Shown here piece after piece: positions 9,472-18,532 of a stretch of DNA of 64,000 bases (positions are counted from its first letter, which is position 1; each line of letters starts with the position of its first letter). This DNA is from Amycolatopsis coloradensis (lineage in GTDB: Bacteria > Actinomycetota > Actinomycetes > Mycobacteriales > Pseudonocardiaceae): contig NZ_MQUQ01000008.1 of NCBI RefSeq assembly GCF_001953865.1, positions 1-64,000 of the forward strand, written 5' to 3'. The notes below the pieces were generated by a model. It was not told where the DNA came from. It saw only the letters and a program-made list of their open reading frames with translations, and made no database searches. The position numbers and the translations under genes were made by a program.

Positions 9472-10307
9472 TTGACGGCGCCGGCGGTGAGCCCGGCGAC
9501 GAGGTAGCGCTGGAGCAGGAGGAAACCGGCGACGACCGGGACGGACACGATCAGCGAGGCGGCCATGACCTGGTTCCAGTAGACCTGGACCTGGGTGGAG
9601 TACTCCTGGAGGCCGACGGCGAGGGTCCGCGTGCCCGAGTCGGTCATCACCGACGCGAACAGGACCTCGCCCCAGGCCGTCATGAACGAGTAGATCCCCA
9701 CCGCCACGATGCCCGGCATCGCCGCGGGGACGACCACGCGGATCAGCGCGCCGAGCGGCCCGGTGCCGTCGACCATCGCCGCCTCGTCCAGTTCCTTGGG
9801 GATCGAGTCGATGTAGCCGGCGAGCATCCAGATGGCGAACGGCAGTGAGAAGGTCAGGTAGGTGATGATCAGCCCGAGCCGGGAGCCGTACAGGACGATG
9901 CCCGTGGTGTTGCCGATGTTGACGAAGATGAGGAACAGCGGCAGCAGGAACAGGATGCCGGGGAACATCTGCGTGGACAGCACGGTCAGCTTGAAGAAGT
10001 TCTTGCCCCGGAACCGGAAACGGCTCAGCGCGTAGGCCGCGAAGATCGCGATCACCACCGAGAGGATCGCCGCCGAACCGGAGATGACCAGACTGTTCAC
10101 GAAGTATTCGGCGAGCGGGATGGTCTCCCAGATGTCGAAGAACGGCTGGATGGTCAGCGTCGTCGGGAACCACTCCCACTTGCCTTGCACGTCCCCGAGC
10201 GGCTTCAGCGACGAGGAGACCATCGCGTAAAGCGGCACCAAGGTGAACAGGGCGAGGAAACCGAGGACGAAGCGACGGGCCCACGGGACCCAGCGAGGAT
10301 CAGACAA
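9468..10307 (-). CDS. Carbohydrate ABC transporter permease (MalG type)
   Basis: A 279-residue inner-membrane permease with six predicted helices and the cytoplasmic EAA loop ([20 protein letters not shown], about residues 178-197) that docks the ATPase. The start is TTG at 10307 with AAGGAA about six bases upstream, overlapping the partner permease by 8 bases. No ATP-binding subunit is encoded here, so the importer must use a shared MsiK-like ATPase encoded elsewhere, as is common in actinomycetes. Confidence 0.93.
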   Translation of the reverse strand: MSDPRWVPWARRFVLGFLALFTLVPLYAMVSSSLKPLGDVQGKWEWFPTTLTIQPFFDIWETIPLAEYFVNSLVISGSAAILSVVIAIFAAYALSRFRFRGKNFFKLTVLSTQMFPGILFLLPLFLIFVNIGNTTGIVLYGSRLGLIITYLTFSLPFAIWMLAGYIDSIPKELDEAAMVDGTGPLGALIRVVVPAAMPGIVAVGIYSFMTAWGEVLFASVMTDSGTRTLAVGLQEYSTQVQVYWNQVMAASLIVSVPVVAGFLLLQRYLVAGLTAGAVK

Positions 10308-11253
10308 CGGTGTTCCTTCTCATCGTCAGTCCCAAGTAGACGGTGCTGACGATGAGAAGGAACACCAGCAACAGCACCGACATCGCCGAACCGAGACCGA
10401 AGTTCCAGGTCACGAAGGAACTCTGGTAGATGTGGATCGAGATCAGCGACGCCTCCTTCGGCGCGGACGCTCCGAAAAGGACATACGGCGTGTTGAAGTC
10501 GTTGAAGGTCCAGAGGAACAGCACCAGCAGCAGGACCTGGTTGACCGGGCGCAGCATCGGCTGGGTGATCGCCTGGAACTGCCGCCACCAGCCCGCGCCG
10601 TCGATCGACGCCGCCTCGTACAGTTCGCCGGGGATGTTCTGCAGCCCGGCCATCACGATCAGGAACGCGAACGGCCAGTTGCGCCAGACCGAGACGACCA
10701 CCAGCGACCAGAAGCTGTTGTCCCCGATGAGCCAGAAGGAATCGGTGCCCAGCAGGCTGTTCACCAGGCCGGTGTCGCGCTGGAACATGAACGACCAGGT
10801 GATCACCGCGGCGTACATCGGCAGCGCGTACGGCACCAGGAACAAGGTGCGGAGCACGCCGCGGCCGCGGAAGTTCTTCTGCATCAGCACGGCGGCCGAG
10901 GTCCCGAAGAGCCAGCAGAACCCGACCGAGAGGACCGTGTAGAGGACGCTGATCCAGAACGAGCCCAGCAGCGCCTTCCCCGCCGCGGAATTGAAGTCCA
11001 GGACGAACTCGTAGTTGTCCAGTCCCGCCGCCGGTGCGGACGAGAAGTCCCGGATGGAGAACTGCGTCAGCTTGAAGAAGCTCATCACGAGCCCGGCGAT
11101 CATCGGGATCACGTGGACGAGCAGTTCGAGCAGGATCGCGGGGAGCAGGAGCAGATACGGCAGCGCGACCCGGCGCCGCTTGCGCCGGACGCGCTGGGGC
11201 CCTGGCGCCCCGGCCACTTTCACGGCCGGGGCGTTGTCGAGAGCGGTCGGCAT
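10300..11253 (-). CDS. Carbohydrate ABC transporter permease (MalF type)
   Basis: A 317-residue sugar permease with a basic N-terminus (VRRKRRR) before the first helix and an EAA loop (YEAASIDGAGWWRQFQAITQP). I start it at ATG 11253, which shares one base with the stop of the solute-binding protein gene (TGATG); a TTG one codon earlier is also possible. It forms the heterodimeric channel with the gene at 9468. Confidence 0.93.
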   Translation of the reverse strand: MPTALDNAPAVKVAGAPGPQRVRRKRRRVALPYLLLLPAILLELLVHVIPMIAGLVMSFFKLTQFSIRDFSSAPAAGLDNYEFVLDFNSAAGKALLGSFWISVLYTVLSVGFCWLFGTSAAVLMQKNFRGRGVLRTLFLVPYALPMYAAVITWSFMFQRDTGLVNSLLGTDSFWLIGDNSFWSLVVVSVWRNWPFAFLIVMAGLQNIPGELYEAASIDGAGWWRQFQAITQPMLRPVNQVLLLVLFLWTFNDFNTPYVLFGASAPKEASLISIHIYQSSFVTWNFGLGSAMSVLLLVFLLIVSTVYLGLTMRRNTVV

Positions 11254-12566
11254 CAACTACCGGCCGCGATCTGCTGATCCGCTTGGTTCAGCTGGTCCCG
11301 GATCTTGGCGTCGTCGACCGGTTCGCCGGCCGCGACGTCGGCGAACATCGCCTTCATCGCGGTGCCGATCAGGGTCTCGAACTGCGACTCCTGCGGGACC
11401 TGCGGCATCGGCTCCGCCGAATTCGCGAGGACACTCTGGAAGACCTTGACGTCGTCGGTCTGGAACGCCGCGTCGCTGTAGGCGTCCTGGACGGTCGGCA
11501 GCGAGCCGTAGGTCTTGTTGAGCAGTGCCTGCTCCGGAGCCGAGACCATGAACTTCACGAAGTCCAGTGCGGCGTCGGGGTTCTTCGTGTTCTTGAAGAC
11601 CGACATGTTGATCCCCGCGACGAAGCTCGTCACTTTCCGGCCGTTCGGCGGCGCGGCGGCGGGCAGCGGGATCGGCGCGACGCCGAGGTTCGCCATGTCC
11701 ATCCCGATGTTCTTGAACGAGCCCGCGGAAGCCTGGTTCATGAACATCGCGGCCTTGCCGTCCGACAGATCCTTGAGAGACTTCGCGGTGTCGGCGTACT
11801 CGGCGTTGGACGGATTGACGATCTTGTCCTTCTGCATCAGGTCGACGAACCGCCGCACGGCCGCGACCGACGGATCCGAAGCCAGCTGCGGCTTGCCATC
11901 GGGAGTGAAGAACTGCGCGCCCTGCTGGGCTCCGAGGATCGCCGCGTGGTGGCTGTTCTCGGTGACCTGGCCCGCCTGGAGCGACATACCCCACTGACCC
12001 TTGTCGGGTTTGGTGAGCTTCTTGCCGTCACCGACGAGTTCTTCCCAGGTGGCTGGCGGCTTGGTGATACCGGCCTCGGCGAAGAGTTTCTTGTTGTAGT
12101 ACAGGCCGTACGCCTGGCCGTAGAGCGGTACGCCGACCGGCGGCTGGCCGCTCGCCCCGGTGGCCGCCAGTGACGGGCCGAGGAACCGGGACTTGCCCCC
12201 GATCTTCTCCAGCGCGGCGTCGTCGAACGGCAAGAACGCCCCGGTCGCCTGAAGCGAAGCCGACCAGGTGTTGCCGATGTTGAGCACGTCCGGCCCCTTG
12301 CCCGACGTGGTGGCCGCGAGGATCCGGTTGAGCAGATCCGTCCACGGGACGACCTCGAGCTTGACCTTGATCCCGGAGGACTTCTCGAACTTGTCGAGTT
12401 CCGGCTGGAGGGCCGCCTTGTCGTTGTCGAGACTGGTGCCCTGGTTGGACGCCCAGTACACGAGCTCCTGGGGAGCGCTGGACGACGTGCCGCCGCCACC
12501 GCACGCCGTCGTGGTGGCGGCCGCCAGCGCCAGGACGAGCGCTGGAGCGATCTTTCCGATTCGCAT
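11253..12566 (-). CDS. Extracellular sugar-binding lipoprotein of an ABC importer
   Basis: A 437-residue family 1 solute-binding protein with a short lipoprotein signal peptide: basic MRIGK, a hydrophobic stretch, then a lipobox ending in TTAC-G at about Cys22. It is expected to be anchored outside the membrane and to deliver an oligo- or disaccharide to the two permeases. The linked intracellular beta-glucosidase suggests a beta-linked glucoside such as cellobiose. The start is ATG at 12566 with GAGGA about seven bases upstream. An operator-like palindrome lies 66 bases upstream. Confidence 0.93.
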   Translation of the reverse strand: MRIGKIAPALVLALAAATTTACGGGGTSSSAPQELVYWASNQGTSLDNDKAALQPELDKFEKSSGIKVKLEVVPWTDLLNRILAATTSGKGPDVLNIGNTWSASLQATGAFLPFDDAALEKIGGKSRFLGPSLAATGASGQPPVGVPLYGQAYGLYYNKKLFAEAGITKPPATWEELVGDGKKLTKPDKGQWGMSLQAGQVTENSHHAAILGAQQGAQFFTPDGKPQLASDPSVAAVRRFVDLMQKDKIVNPSNAEYADTAKSLKDLSDGKAAMFMNQASAGSFKNIGMDMANLGVAPIPLPAAAPPNGRKVTSFVAGINMSVFKNTKNPDAALDFVKFMVSAPEQALLNKTYGSLPTVQDAYSDAAFQTDDVKVFQSVLANSAEPMPQVPQESQFETLIGTAMKAMFADVAAGEPVDDAKIRDQLNQADQQIAAGS

Positions 12567-12631
12567 CGATGGTCCTCGGGGTGAGTGGCCAAGCCGCGTC
12601 CGGAACCTGTGATCCGGGACACGCCTTATTT

Positions 12632-12652
12632 CAGGGCTTGAGTTAAGCCCTG
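12632..12652. promoter_or_regulatory. Operator-like palindrome upstream of the sugar importer operon
   Basis: CAGGGCTT-GAGTT-AAGCCCTG: perfect 8-bp arms with a 5-bp spacer, 66 bases upstream of the solute-binding protein start. The position suits a repressor site over the promoter. No LacI gene lies in the window, so the cognate regulator is unknown; the nearest regulator is the GntR at 13289. Confidence 0.55.
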
Positions 12653-12756
12653 GGCCACCTTGCCGTCAAGCCCCTGGACGCCATTTCGTCCCGCTCGCGC
12701 CGAGGGCTGGCGATTGCCACGTCAGCCGGGTTGCCGGTGGATCAGCACCGTACCGG

Positions 12757-13278
12757 TCACCAGGGGGTTCCGCCCAGGGTCGCAGGGCCGCGATCGACGG
12801 TGATCACCTTCTCGTGACGATAGGAGTCGAGGTCCATGTGGAGCCATGACTCCCCTGGCCGGGCTCGGTGGAACCGGAACGTCCCGTTCGTACTGTTGGC
12901 ACCGACGACGCACCGGACGGGAACCGGTGCCGTCCGGGCGATCTCGAGCGCGAACCCGAGGCCGTGACGCAGCATCAGGACCTGGTCCGCTTCGGAGATC
13001 ACCGGCTCGCCGTCGGGCAGGCTACCCACCTCGATCGGCAGATGGTCTTCAAGATGGAAGCTGCTGACGAAGCACTCCCAACCGGTCAGGTCGGCATGCG
13101 TTCCCGGCGGCCGTCCGGCCCAATCGGGAATCCCGCCGAGGGTGATGACTCCATCGGTCACCACGATCTCTTCGGCGAGCATCTCCCGCAACTCCGGCGC
13201 CAGCCGGTCAGGCGGCATCGCGGCGGCCTGAGAACCCAGCGCCTCCGCGGCGAGGTCGTTCAGACGGACGTTGAGCAC
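12757..13278 (-). CDS. Conserved hypothetical protein, co-transcribed with GntR
   Basis: A 173-residue soluble protein I do not recognise. It has no signal peptide or membrane segment. It contains IPDWAGRPPGTHADLTGWECF and a C-terminal stretch with HLDLDSYRHEK-like character (LHMDLDSYRHEK). It starts at GTG 13278, only 10 bases after the GntR stop, with AAGGG about nine bases upstream, so it is read with the regulator. No function is claimed. Confidence 0.7.
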   Translation of the reverse strand: MLNVRLNDLAAEALGSQAAAMPPDRLAPELREMLAEEIVVTDGVITLGGIPDWAGRPPGTHADLTGWECFVSSFHLEDHLPIEVGSLPDGEPVISEADQVLMLRHGLGFALEIARTAPVPVRCVVGANSTNGTFRFHRARPGESWLHMDLDSYRHEKVITVDRGPATLGGTPW

Positions 13279-13288
13279 CTCGAGCCCT

Positions 13289-13945
13289 TCATTTCCCGGT
13301 CAGTACATCGAGGGCTTGCCCGCGATGGACAGCGAACAGTTCGAGCGCCTTCTCCCCGTCTCGGGCACGAAGAGCCGACGCGAGCCGCCGGTGCTCCGCC
13401 GGGATGCTCGCGAGATAGCCCTCGGAGTTCACGCCGATCCGGGTCAGCAGGAACAAGTGCACCTGCGACCGGATGGCCTGCCACGCCTCGATGAGCCGCC
13501 GATGCCCGGAAGCCGCGTAGACCGCGTCGTGGAAGTCGATGTCGCAGCGCACCATCTCGTGCTCGTCGCGCGCCCGGCCCATCCGCTCGACGACCTCGTC
13601 GAGCGCCGCCAGATCCGCGTCCGAGGCGGATGCGACCACCAGGCGGACAGCGAGCTGTTCCAACGCCGAGCGGAGGCTGTCGAGTTCGGCGACGTCCACA
13701 TCGGACAGTGTCGTGACGATCGCGCCGCGATGCCATTCACTGCGCACCAGGCCCTCGCGCTCCAGTTTGAGCAACGCCTCGCGCACCGGGCCACGGCTGA
13801 CACCCAGCGCCTCCGAAAGTTCCACCTCGCGCAGCTGCGCGCCGGGCGGGTAGGCGCCACCGAAAATGGCGTCCCTGACCCGGTCGGCGACCTCGTCGGC
13901 CAGCCCTCGGCGGCGGGCGGGCACCACCCGGCCGGGTTCGCTCAT
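13289..13945 (-). CDS. GntR family transcriptional regulator (FadR/FCD subfamily)
   Basis: A 218-residue regulator with a winged helix (LREVELSEALGVSRGPVREALLKLEREGLV, about 35-65) followed by an all-helical FCD ligand domain whose metal-type residues include DIDFHDAVY and AEHRRL. The ATG at 13945 has GGGAGG six bases upstream and is preferred over the ATG two codons earlier, which the site touches directly. It is divergent from the VOC gene at 14013, with a perfect palindrome between them, so it probably controls that gene and itself. Confidence 0.9.
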   Translation of the reverse strand: MSEPGRVVPARRRGLADEVADRVRDAIFGGAYPPGAQLREVELSEALGVSRGPVREALLKLEREGLVRSEWHRGAIVTTLSDVDVAELDSLRSALEQLAVRLVVASASDADLAALDEVVERMGRARDEHEMVRCDIDFHDAVYAASGHRRLIEAWQAIRSQVHLFLLTRIGVNSEGYLASIPAEHRRLASALRARDGEKALELFAVHRGQALDVLTGK

Positions 13946-13995
13946 CGTCATCCTCCCTCGGGAAGACTCGATCGTAGCGACCTTCACTTTGTCCT

Positions 13996-14007
13996 AATGT
14001 TAACATT
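13996..14007. promoter_or_regulatory. Perfect 12-bp palindrome, probable GntR operator
   Basis: AATGTTAACATT is an AT-rich perfect dyad in a GC-rich background. It lies 5 bases before the VOC start and 50 bases before the divergent GntR start. FCD-type GntR proteins bind short dyads of this length, so autoregulation plus control of the VOC gene is likely. Confidence 0.6.
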
Positions 14008-14012
14008 GAGAC

Positions 14013-14444
14013 ATGAGTATCCTCGACTCTCCCATCCCGCGTTTCCACCTCGCCATGCCCGTCGACGACCTGGCCGCCGCGCGCACCTTCTACGGCGAAG
14101 TCCTCGGCCTCGAACAGGGCCGCAGCTCGGACTCCTGGATCGACTGGAACCTCCACGGCCACCAGTTCGTCACGCACCTCGCGCCGGAACGGCCACAGCG
14201 GATCCACAACCCCGTCGACGGCCATGACGTGCCCGTCCCCCACTTCGGGCTGATCCTCGCCGTGCCGGAGTTCCGGAAGCTGGCGGACCGGCTCCGCGCC
14301 GCGGGCACCGAGTTCGTCATCGAGCCCTACGTCCGGTTCGAAGGGCAGACCGGCGAACAGTGGACGATGTTCCTGCTGGATCCGGCAGGCAACGCGCTGG
14401 AGTTCAAAGCCTTCGCCGACGACTCACAGGTCTTCGCTTCCTGA
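14013..14444 (+). CDS. VOC (glyoxalase/dioxygenase fold) family protein
   Basis: A 143-residue vicinal-oxygen-chelate protein. [23 protein letters not shown] opens the first beta-alpha-beta-beta-beta module and [15 protein letters not shown] closes the second. Candidate metal ligands are H12, a central His and the Glu of LEFKAF. Family members are lyases, isomerases or extradiol dioxygenases; the substrate is not apparent. The start codon lies just downstream of the palindrome and no strong ribosome site is visible. Confidence 0.85.
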   Translation: MSILDSPIPRFHLAMPVDDLAAARTFYGEVLGLEQGRSSDSWIDWNLHGHQFVTHLAPERPQRIHNPVDGHDVPVPHFGLILAVPEFRKLADRLRAAGTEFVIEPYVRFEGQTGEQWTMFLLDPAGNALEFKAFADDSQVFAS

Positions 14445-14456
14445 CCGGCCGTCTCG

Positions 14457-14496
14457 CCGTACTGATCGATAACCTACACATTATCGATCAGTACGG
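14457..14496. promoter_or_regulatory. Long perfect inverted repeat between the VOC and cupin genes
   Basis: Perfect 16-bp arms (CCGTACTGATCGATAA and its complement) flank an 8-base spacer. The arms are unusually AT-rich for this genome. The position is 12 bases after the VOC stop and about 87 bases before the cupin start. It could be an operator for the cupin gene (the arms contain TGATCGATAA) or a terminator for the VOC gene. The lack of a T run and the AT-rich arms favour an operator. Confidence 0.6.
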
Positions 14497-14583
14497 TTTC
14501 CCGCATTGATCAAGGCCTGCCGCCGGGGAAAGCTTGTTCCTGTCAGCGAGCCCGCTGAACACGGAAACCAAGGAGACACCACC

Positions 14584-15063
14584 ATGTTCGACCCCATCCT
14601 CCTCAGGGCCGCCGACGCCGAGATCGTCAGCGACGCGCCGGGAAGCGACATCACGCTGCTGGCCGACTCGGACACCACCGACGGGGGCTTCACCGCGAAC
14701 CGCGCGACTCTGAAGGACGGTGTCTTCGGTACCCCAGCCCACTTCCACACCCGCGCGACCGAGTTCTTCTTCGTACTCGAAGGAAAGCTCCAGGTGCTCG
14801 TCGACGAAACCCTGCACATCCTCGAGAAAGGCGACTTCCTCGCCGTGCCACCCCAGGTGCCGCACGCGTTCGGGCCCGCCGCCGGGTCGGACGCCGACGT
14901 CCTGGTGACCTTCACGCCGGGCATGGCCCGCTTCGACTACTACCGGCTTCTCGACCGGGTCGCCCGCGGCGAAGCCGATCCTTCGGAGATCGCCGCGTCT
15001 TCGAAGCAGTACGACAACCACTACGTCGACAGCCCGCTCTGGCGTGCCGCCCGCGGCCAGTGA
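14584..15063 (+). CDS. Cupin-domain protein
   Basis: A 159-residue single-domain cupin. Motif 1 reads GTPAHFHTRATEFFFVLEGKL (two His and a Glu as metal ligands) and motif 2 is GDFLAVPPQVPHAFGP with the last His. The start is ATG 14584 with AAGGAG 10 bases upstream. Small cupins of this type serve as isomerases, dioxygenases or sugar-binding domains; nothing here fixes the substrate. Confidence 0.88.
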   Translation: MFDPILLRAADAEIVSDAPGSDITLLADSDTTDGGFTANRATLKDGVFGTPAHFHTRATEFFFVLEGKLQVLVDETLHILEKGDFLAVPPQVPHAFGPAAGSDADVLVTFTPGMARFDYYRLLDRVARGEADPSEIAASSKQYDNHYVDSPLWRAARGQ

Positions 15064-15066
15064 GCG

Positions 15067-15474
15067 TCAGTCGATGACCGCGGTCGCTTCGACCTCGACC
15101 AGATGCTCAGGCACGTCGAGCGCCGCGACACCGATCAGCGTGCCCGGCGGGACCGGGGTGACGCCCAGCTTGGTGGCGGCCCGGTCCACACCTTCGAGGA
15201 ACAGCGCGAGTTTGTCCGGGGTCCAGTCGACGACGTAGACGGTCATCTTCGCGACGTCGTCGAAGGTGGCGCCGGCCTCCGCGAGCGCGACACCGATGTT
15301 CAGGTAGCACTGTTCGACTTGGGCGGCGAGATCGCCTTCGCCGACAGTGACACCGGCGGCGTCCCAGGCGACCTGCCCGGCGATGAAGACCAGCTTCGAC
15401 CCGGTCGCGATCGAAACCTGCCGGTAGGCGGGGATCTCCGGCAGCCCCGCGGGATTCACCAGGGTGATGGCCAT
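15067..15474 (-). CDS. RidA family protein (reactive imine deaminase)
   Basis: A 135-residue YjgF/YER057c/UK114 protein. It keeps IAGQVAWDAAG and KMTVYVVDW, and the C-terminal region PPGTLIGVAALDVPEHLVEVEATAV carries a Glu in the family's catalytic position. The usual substrate-binding Arg of RidA proper is not obvious (LIGVAAL), so this is probably a Rid2-7 subgroup member. It is divergent from the HxlR regulator at 15576 across 101 bases, which suggests control by it. Confidence 0.88.
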   Translation of the reverse strand: MAITLVNPAGLPEIPAYRQVSIATGSKLVFIAGQVAWDAAGVTVGEGDLAAQVEQCYLNIGVALAEAGATFDDVAKMTVYVVDWTPDKLALFLEGVDRAATKLGVTPVPPGTLIGVAALDVPEHLVEVEATAVID

Positions 15475-15575
15475 GCTGTCGCACTCCTTGCTTAGGTCAC
15501 TTATGGTTACCCAGAAACTGTAGGAGAGTGTGGAGCGACCTGGAAGAACGCACTTTTTCGTGACTGGGGAACCCG

Positions 15576-15971
15576 ATGGTGACCAAGCAGCTCAGCAGTA
15601 CTGCGGACGACGCGGATCTGACGCGGGCGGACTCGCTGGCGCGGGAGATCTTCTCCGACGTAGCCAACAAGTGGGCGCTCCTGATCATCGAGATGATCGG
15701 CGACCGCACGCGACGGTTCACCGAACTGCGGAACGACATCGAGGGCATCAGCCACAAGATGCTCACCCAGAACCTGCGCATGCTGGAACGCAACGGCCTG
15801 CTCGAACGGACCGTGCATCCGACAGTGCCGCCTCGCGTCGACTACACCCTCACCGAGGCGGGGCATGGTCTGCGGGCGACGGTCGACGGGATGTGCGACT
15901 GGACCCACCGCTTCCTCGGCCACATCGAACACTCACGTCGCCGGTTCGACGCGCCCGCCGACGGGAACTGA
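15576..15971 (+). CDS. HxlR family transcriptional regulator
   Basis: A 131-residue winged-helix protein of the HxlR (YodB/HypR) family: VANKWALLIIEMIGDRTRRFTELRNDIEGISHKMLTQNLRMLERNGLLER is the family core. Many such proteins sense electrophiles through an N-terminal Cys. This one has no Cys near the N-terminus (only one in the C-terminal CDWTHRF), so thiol sensing of that kind is unlikely. It is divergent from the RidA gene. Confidence 0.9.
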   Translation: MVTKQLSSTADDADLTRADSLAREIFSDVANKWALLIIEMIGDRTRRFTELRNDIEGISHKMLTQNLRMLERNGLLERTVHPTVPPRVDYTLTEAGHGLRATVDGMCDWTHRFLGHIEHSRRRFDAPADGN

Positions 15972-16007
15972 AGGAGACTTTCGCATGCGGGGAAAGTCCC
16001 CCTTCCG

Positions 16008-16859
16008 CTAGGGAAGCCGGACGACCCGCAGGAAAGCGGGCAGCAACCACGGCCGCGGACCGCCGATGACGATCTTGCGCGTCAGCGCGGAACGCACCTT
16101 GCCGATCCGGTGGAACAGCATCAGGTTCAGCGACGCCGGATCGAACGAGATCCGTGCGTCGACAGGGCCGCCGGGCTCCTCGACCGTGACCCGGCCCCGA
16201 TGCAGCACCAGCACGACCGGAGACGTGTACGCCGACCGGAAGGCCACGGCGATCCGCCTTTCCCGCGGCGGCTCGTCGGTGTCTATAAGGTGCCCGACGC
16301 CATGGGTCAGGACGCCGACGAGGAAGAGTTCGAAGAACAGCGCCGCGTCACCCGGCGGGATCGTCCACGGCAGTTTCACCGCCTTGGCGATGTCCCAGCC
16401 GTGGATCTGTAGTTCGTTGACCAGGTGCGCGAGGACGCCGGCCAATGGCACCTTCGAGTCACCGAGCCAGTCCAGCGGGGTGGCCGGATCGGCATCCTCG
16501 GTCACTCGCAGTACTTCATCGATGGCAGCGAGCAATTCCGGCACCAGCACGCCGATGTCGCGTTCGGGAAAGTCCTTCAGCACCAAGGTGTTCAGTACGG
16601 AAACCGTGTCCACAGTGGTCCTTCGAACTTGGCCCTGCGCGCGGTCGTCCAGCAGCGGGGCCGTGTCCGGCCGCGCCAGGGACCGGTACATCTTCGCGAT
16701 CAACGCGACATGGGCGACGGTGTCGGCCACCGTCCACTCCGCGGTGACCATCGCGCCGGGATCCGGAACGCGGGCGACCATTTCCGCGAATCGCGCGCCC
16801 GTCACCCGATAGGCTCGTCGTACCGATCGCCATTGATCCGCCGTGATCTCTCTCGTCAC
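16008..16859 (-). CDS. Maleylpyruvate isomerase N-terminal (DinB-fold) domain protein
   Basis: A 283-residue protein with the mycothiol-dependent maleylpyruvate-isomerase/DinB-like helical bundle. MVTAEWTVADTVAHVALIAKMY near residue 45 and VPLAGVLAHLVNELQIHGWDIAKA near 150 carry the three His positions of the metal site. The C-terminal 90 residues resemble an SCP2-like domain. The start is GTG 16859. Such proteins perform thiol-transfer or isomerisation using mycothiol; the exact substrate is unknown. It is a single gene, tail-to-tail with the HxlR gene. Confidence 0.8.
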   Translation of the reverse strand: MTREITADQWRSVRRAYRVTGARFAEMVARVPDPGAMVTAEWTVADTVAHVALIAKMYRSLARPDTAPLLDDRAQGQVRRTTVDTVSVLNTLVLKDFPERDIGVLVPELLAAIDEVLRVTEDADPATPLDWLGDSKVPLAGVLAHLVNELQIHGWDIAKAVKLPWTIPPGDAALFFELFLVGVLTHGVGHLIDTDEPPRERRIAVAFRSAYTSPVVLVLHRGRVTVEEPGGPVDARISFDPASLNLMLFHRIGKVRSALTRKIVIGGPRPWLLPAFLRVVRLP

Positions 16860-17078
16860 AGCGCGATTTTACCGTGTCACGGCCGGAAATCCGTTCGCTC
16901 GCGTGCGGTTTCGAAATCCGCTCACAGCGAAGTGACCGTACTCACTACGGAAATCGACGTGACACGCACCGACCGGCCCAGGCAGACTGAACTACAGATA
17001 AGCCTCGCCTTCGCTGCCACCGTTGACGGTGGTCGGATGCGCCCACGCGGACAGCGCCCTTCCAGGAGCCCCCCAAAG

Positions 17079-18527
17079 ATGACCGAGACCTTGCCCGAAA
17101 CCACCCATGACCAGGAAAGGGCTCCGGCGCGCGCCGGGCTCCTGATCGGGGTCCTGGTTCTTTCCGCGTTCGTGATGATCCTCAACGAGACCATCCTGAG
17201 CGTCGCGCTGCGTGACCTGACCGTCGACCTCCAGGTCCCGACCACCACCGTGCAGTGGCTGACCAGTGGCTTCCTGCTCACCATGGCGGTCGTCATCCCG
17301 ATCACCGGGTTCCTGCTCGAACGGTTCACCCCGCGACAGGTCTTCCTCGCCTCGCTGACCCTGTTCAGCACCGGCACCCTGGTCAGCGCTCTCGCCCCGG
17401 GTTTCGCGCTCCTGCTGACCGGCCGGGTCATCCAGGCGTGCGGTACGGCCGTCATGCTCCCGCTGCTGATGACGACGGTGATGCGCCTCGTCCCGGTGGA
17501 GAAGCGCGGCGCCACGATGGGCACGATCACCATCGTCATCGCGGTCGCCCCCGCCATTGGCCCGACCATCGGCGGCGCGGTGCTGTCGTCGCTGGGCTGG
17601 CGCTGGATGTTCTGGATCGTGCTGCCGCTCTCGCTCGCGGCGCTGGTGGTCGGCATCCTGCAACTGCGGCTGCACAGCGACACCCGCAAGGTACCGCTGG
17701 ACGTGCTGTCGGTGGTCCTGTCCGCTCTCGGTTTCGGCGGCGTGCTGTACGGCCTGTCGGTGTCCGGCGAGTCGGCGGGCGGGCACCAGCCGGTGCCACC
17801 GTGGCTGCCGATCGTCGTGGGCGCCGTGGCACTCGTGGTGTTCACCTGGCGCCAATTGCGCCTGCAGAAGGAAGATCGCGCGCTCCTGGACCTGCGTCCG
17901 TTCACCCACCGCAGCTTCGTCGTCTCGCTGGTGCTGACGGCGCTGCTGTTCATGTGCCTGCTCGGCGCCGCGGCGATCCTGCTTCCGCTGTACTTGCAGA
18001 CCGTCCTGCACACCAGCACGTTCGTCAGCGGGCTCGCGGTGCTTCCCGGCGGCCTGGTCCTCGGGCTGCTCGGCCGCCCGGTCGGCGCGCTGTACGACCG
18101 TTTCGGCCCCCGGCCCTTGGTCATTCCCGGCGCGGCCGCGATGGCGGTCTCGCTGTGGCTGTTCGCCCTGCTCGGCCCGGAGTCACCGCTGATCGCGGTC
18201 ATCGCCATCCACGTCCTCCTGATGGGTGGACTGGGCCTGATGATGACGCCGCTGATGACCGAGTCCCTCGGTTCGCTGCCCGAGCACCTCTACTCACACG
18301 GCAGCGCGATCCTCGCCACCCTGCAGCAACTCGCCGGCGCGCTCGGCACCGCCATGTTCATCGCGGTGGCCACGGCGAGCACGGTGACGGCCGGGGCCGC
18401 CAGCCCCGACGCGGCGGGTATCCGCACCACCTTCATGGTCGCCGGCTGTGTCGGCCTGGCCGCGTTCGTCGGTTCCCTGTTCGTCAAGAAGAACAGCGGT
18501 GCCTCCGCGGTGACCGCCCACCACTGA
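17079..18527 (+). CDS. DHA2 family multidrug efflux MFS transporter (14 TM)
   Basis: A 482-residue exporter of the EmrB/QacA drug:H+ antiporter-2 class. It has motif C-like GPTIGGAVLSSLGWRWMFW after helix 5 and LNETILSVALRDL in helix 1, in place of the usual D-T/N motif. ATG 17079 follows an AGGAG about ten bases upstream; the frame is open far upstream but that part is antisense to the gene at 16008. It ends just before a strong hairpin at 18537. Confidence 0.9.
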   Translation: MTETLPETTHDQERAPARAGLLIGVLVLSAFVMILNETILSVALRDLTVDLQVPTTTVQWLTSGFLLTMAVVIPITGFLLERFTPRQVFLASLTLFSTGTLVSALAPGFALLLTGRVIQACGTAVMLPLLMTTVMRLVPVEKRGATMGTITIVIAVAPAIGPTIGGAVLSSLGWRWMFWIVLPLSLAALVVGILQLRLHSDTRKVPLDVLSVVLSALGFGGVLYGLSVSGESAGGHQPVPPWLPIVVGAVALVVFTWRQLRLQKEDRALLDLRPFTHRSFVVSLVLTALLFMCLLGAAAILLPLYLQTVLHTSTFVSGLAVLPGGLVLGLLGRPVGALYDRFGPRPLVIPGAAAMAVSLWLFALLGPESPLIAVIAIHVLLMGGLGLMMTPLMTESLGSLPEHLYSHGSAILATLQQLAGALGTAMFIAVATASTVTAGAASPDAAGIRTTFMVAGCVGLAAFVGSLFVKKNSGASAVTAHH

Positions 18528-18532
18528 CCCAC

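Noticed and set aside
16993-17012. An iron-box-like sequence upstream of the DHA2 exporter
   Set aside because: Only about 11 of 19 positions match the DtxR/IdeR consensus by eye, too weak to claim iron control.
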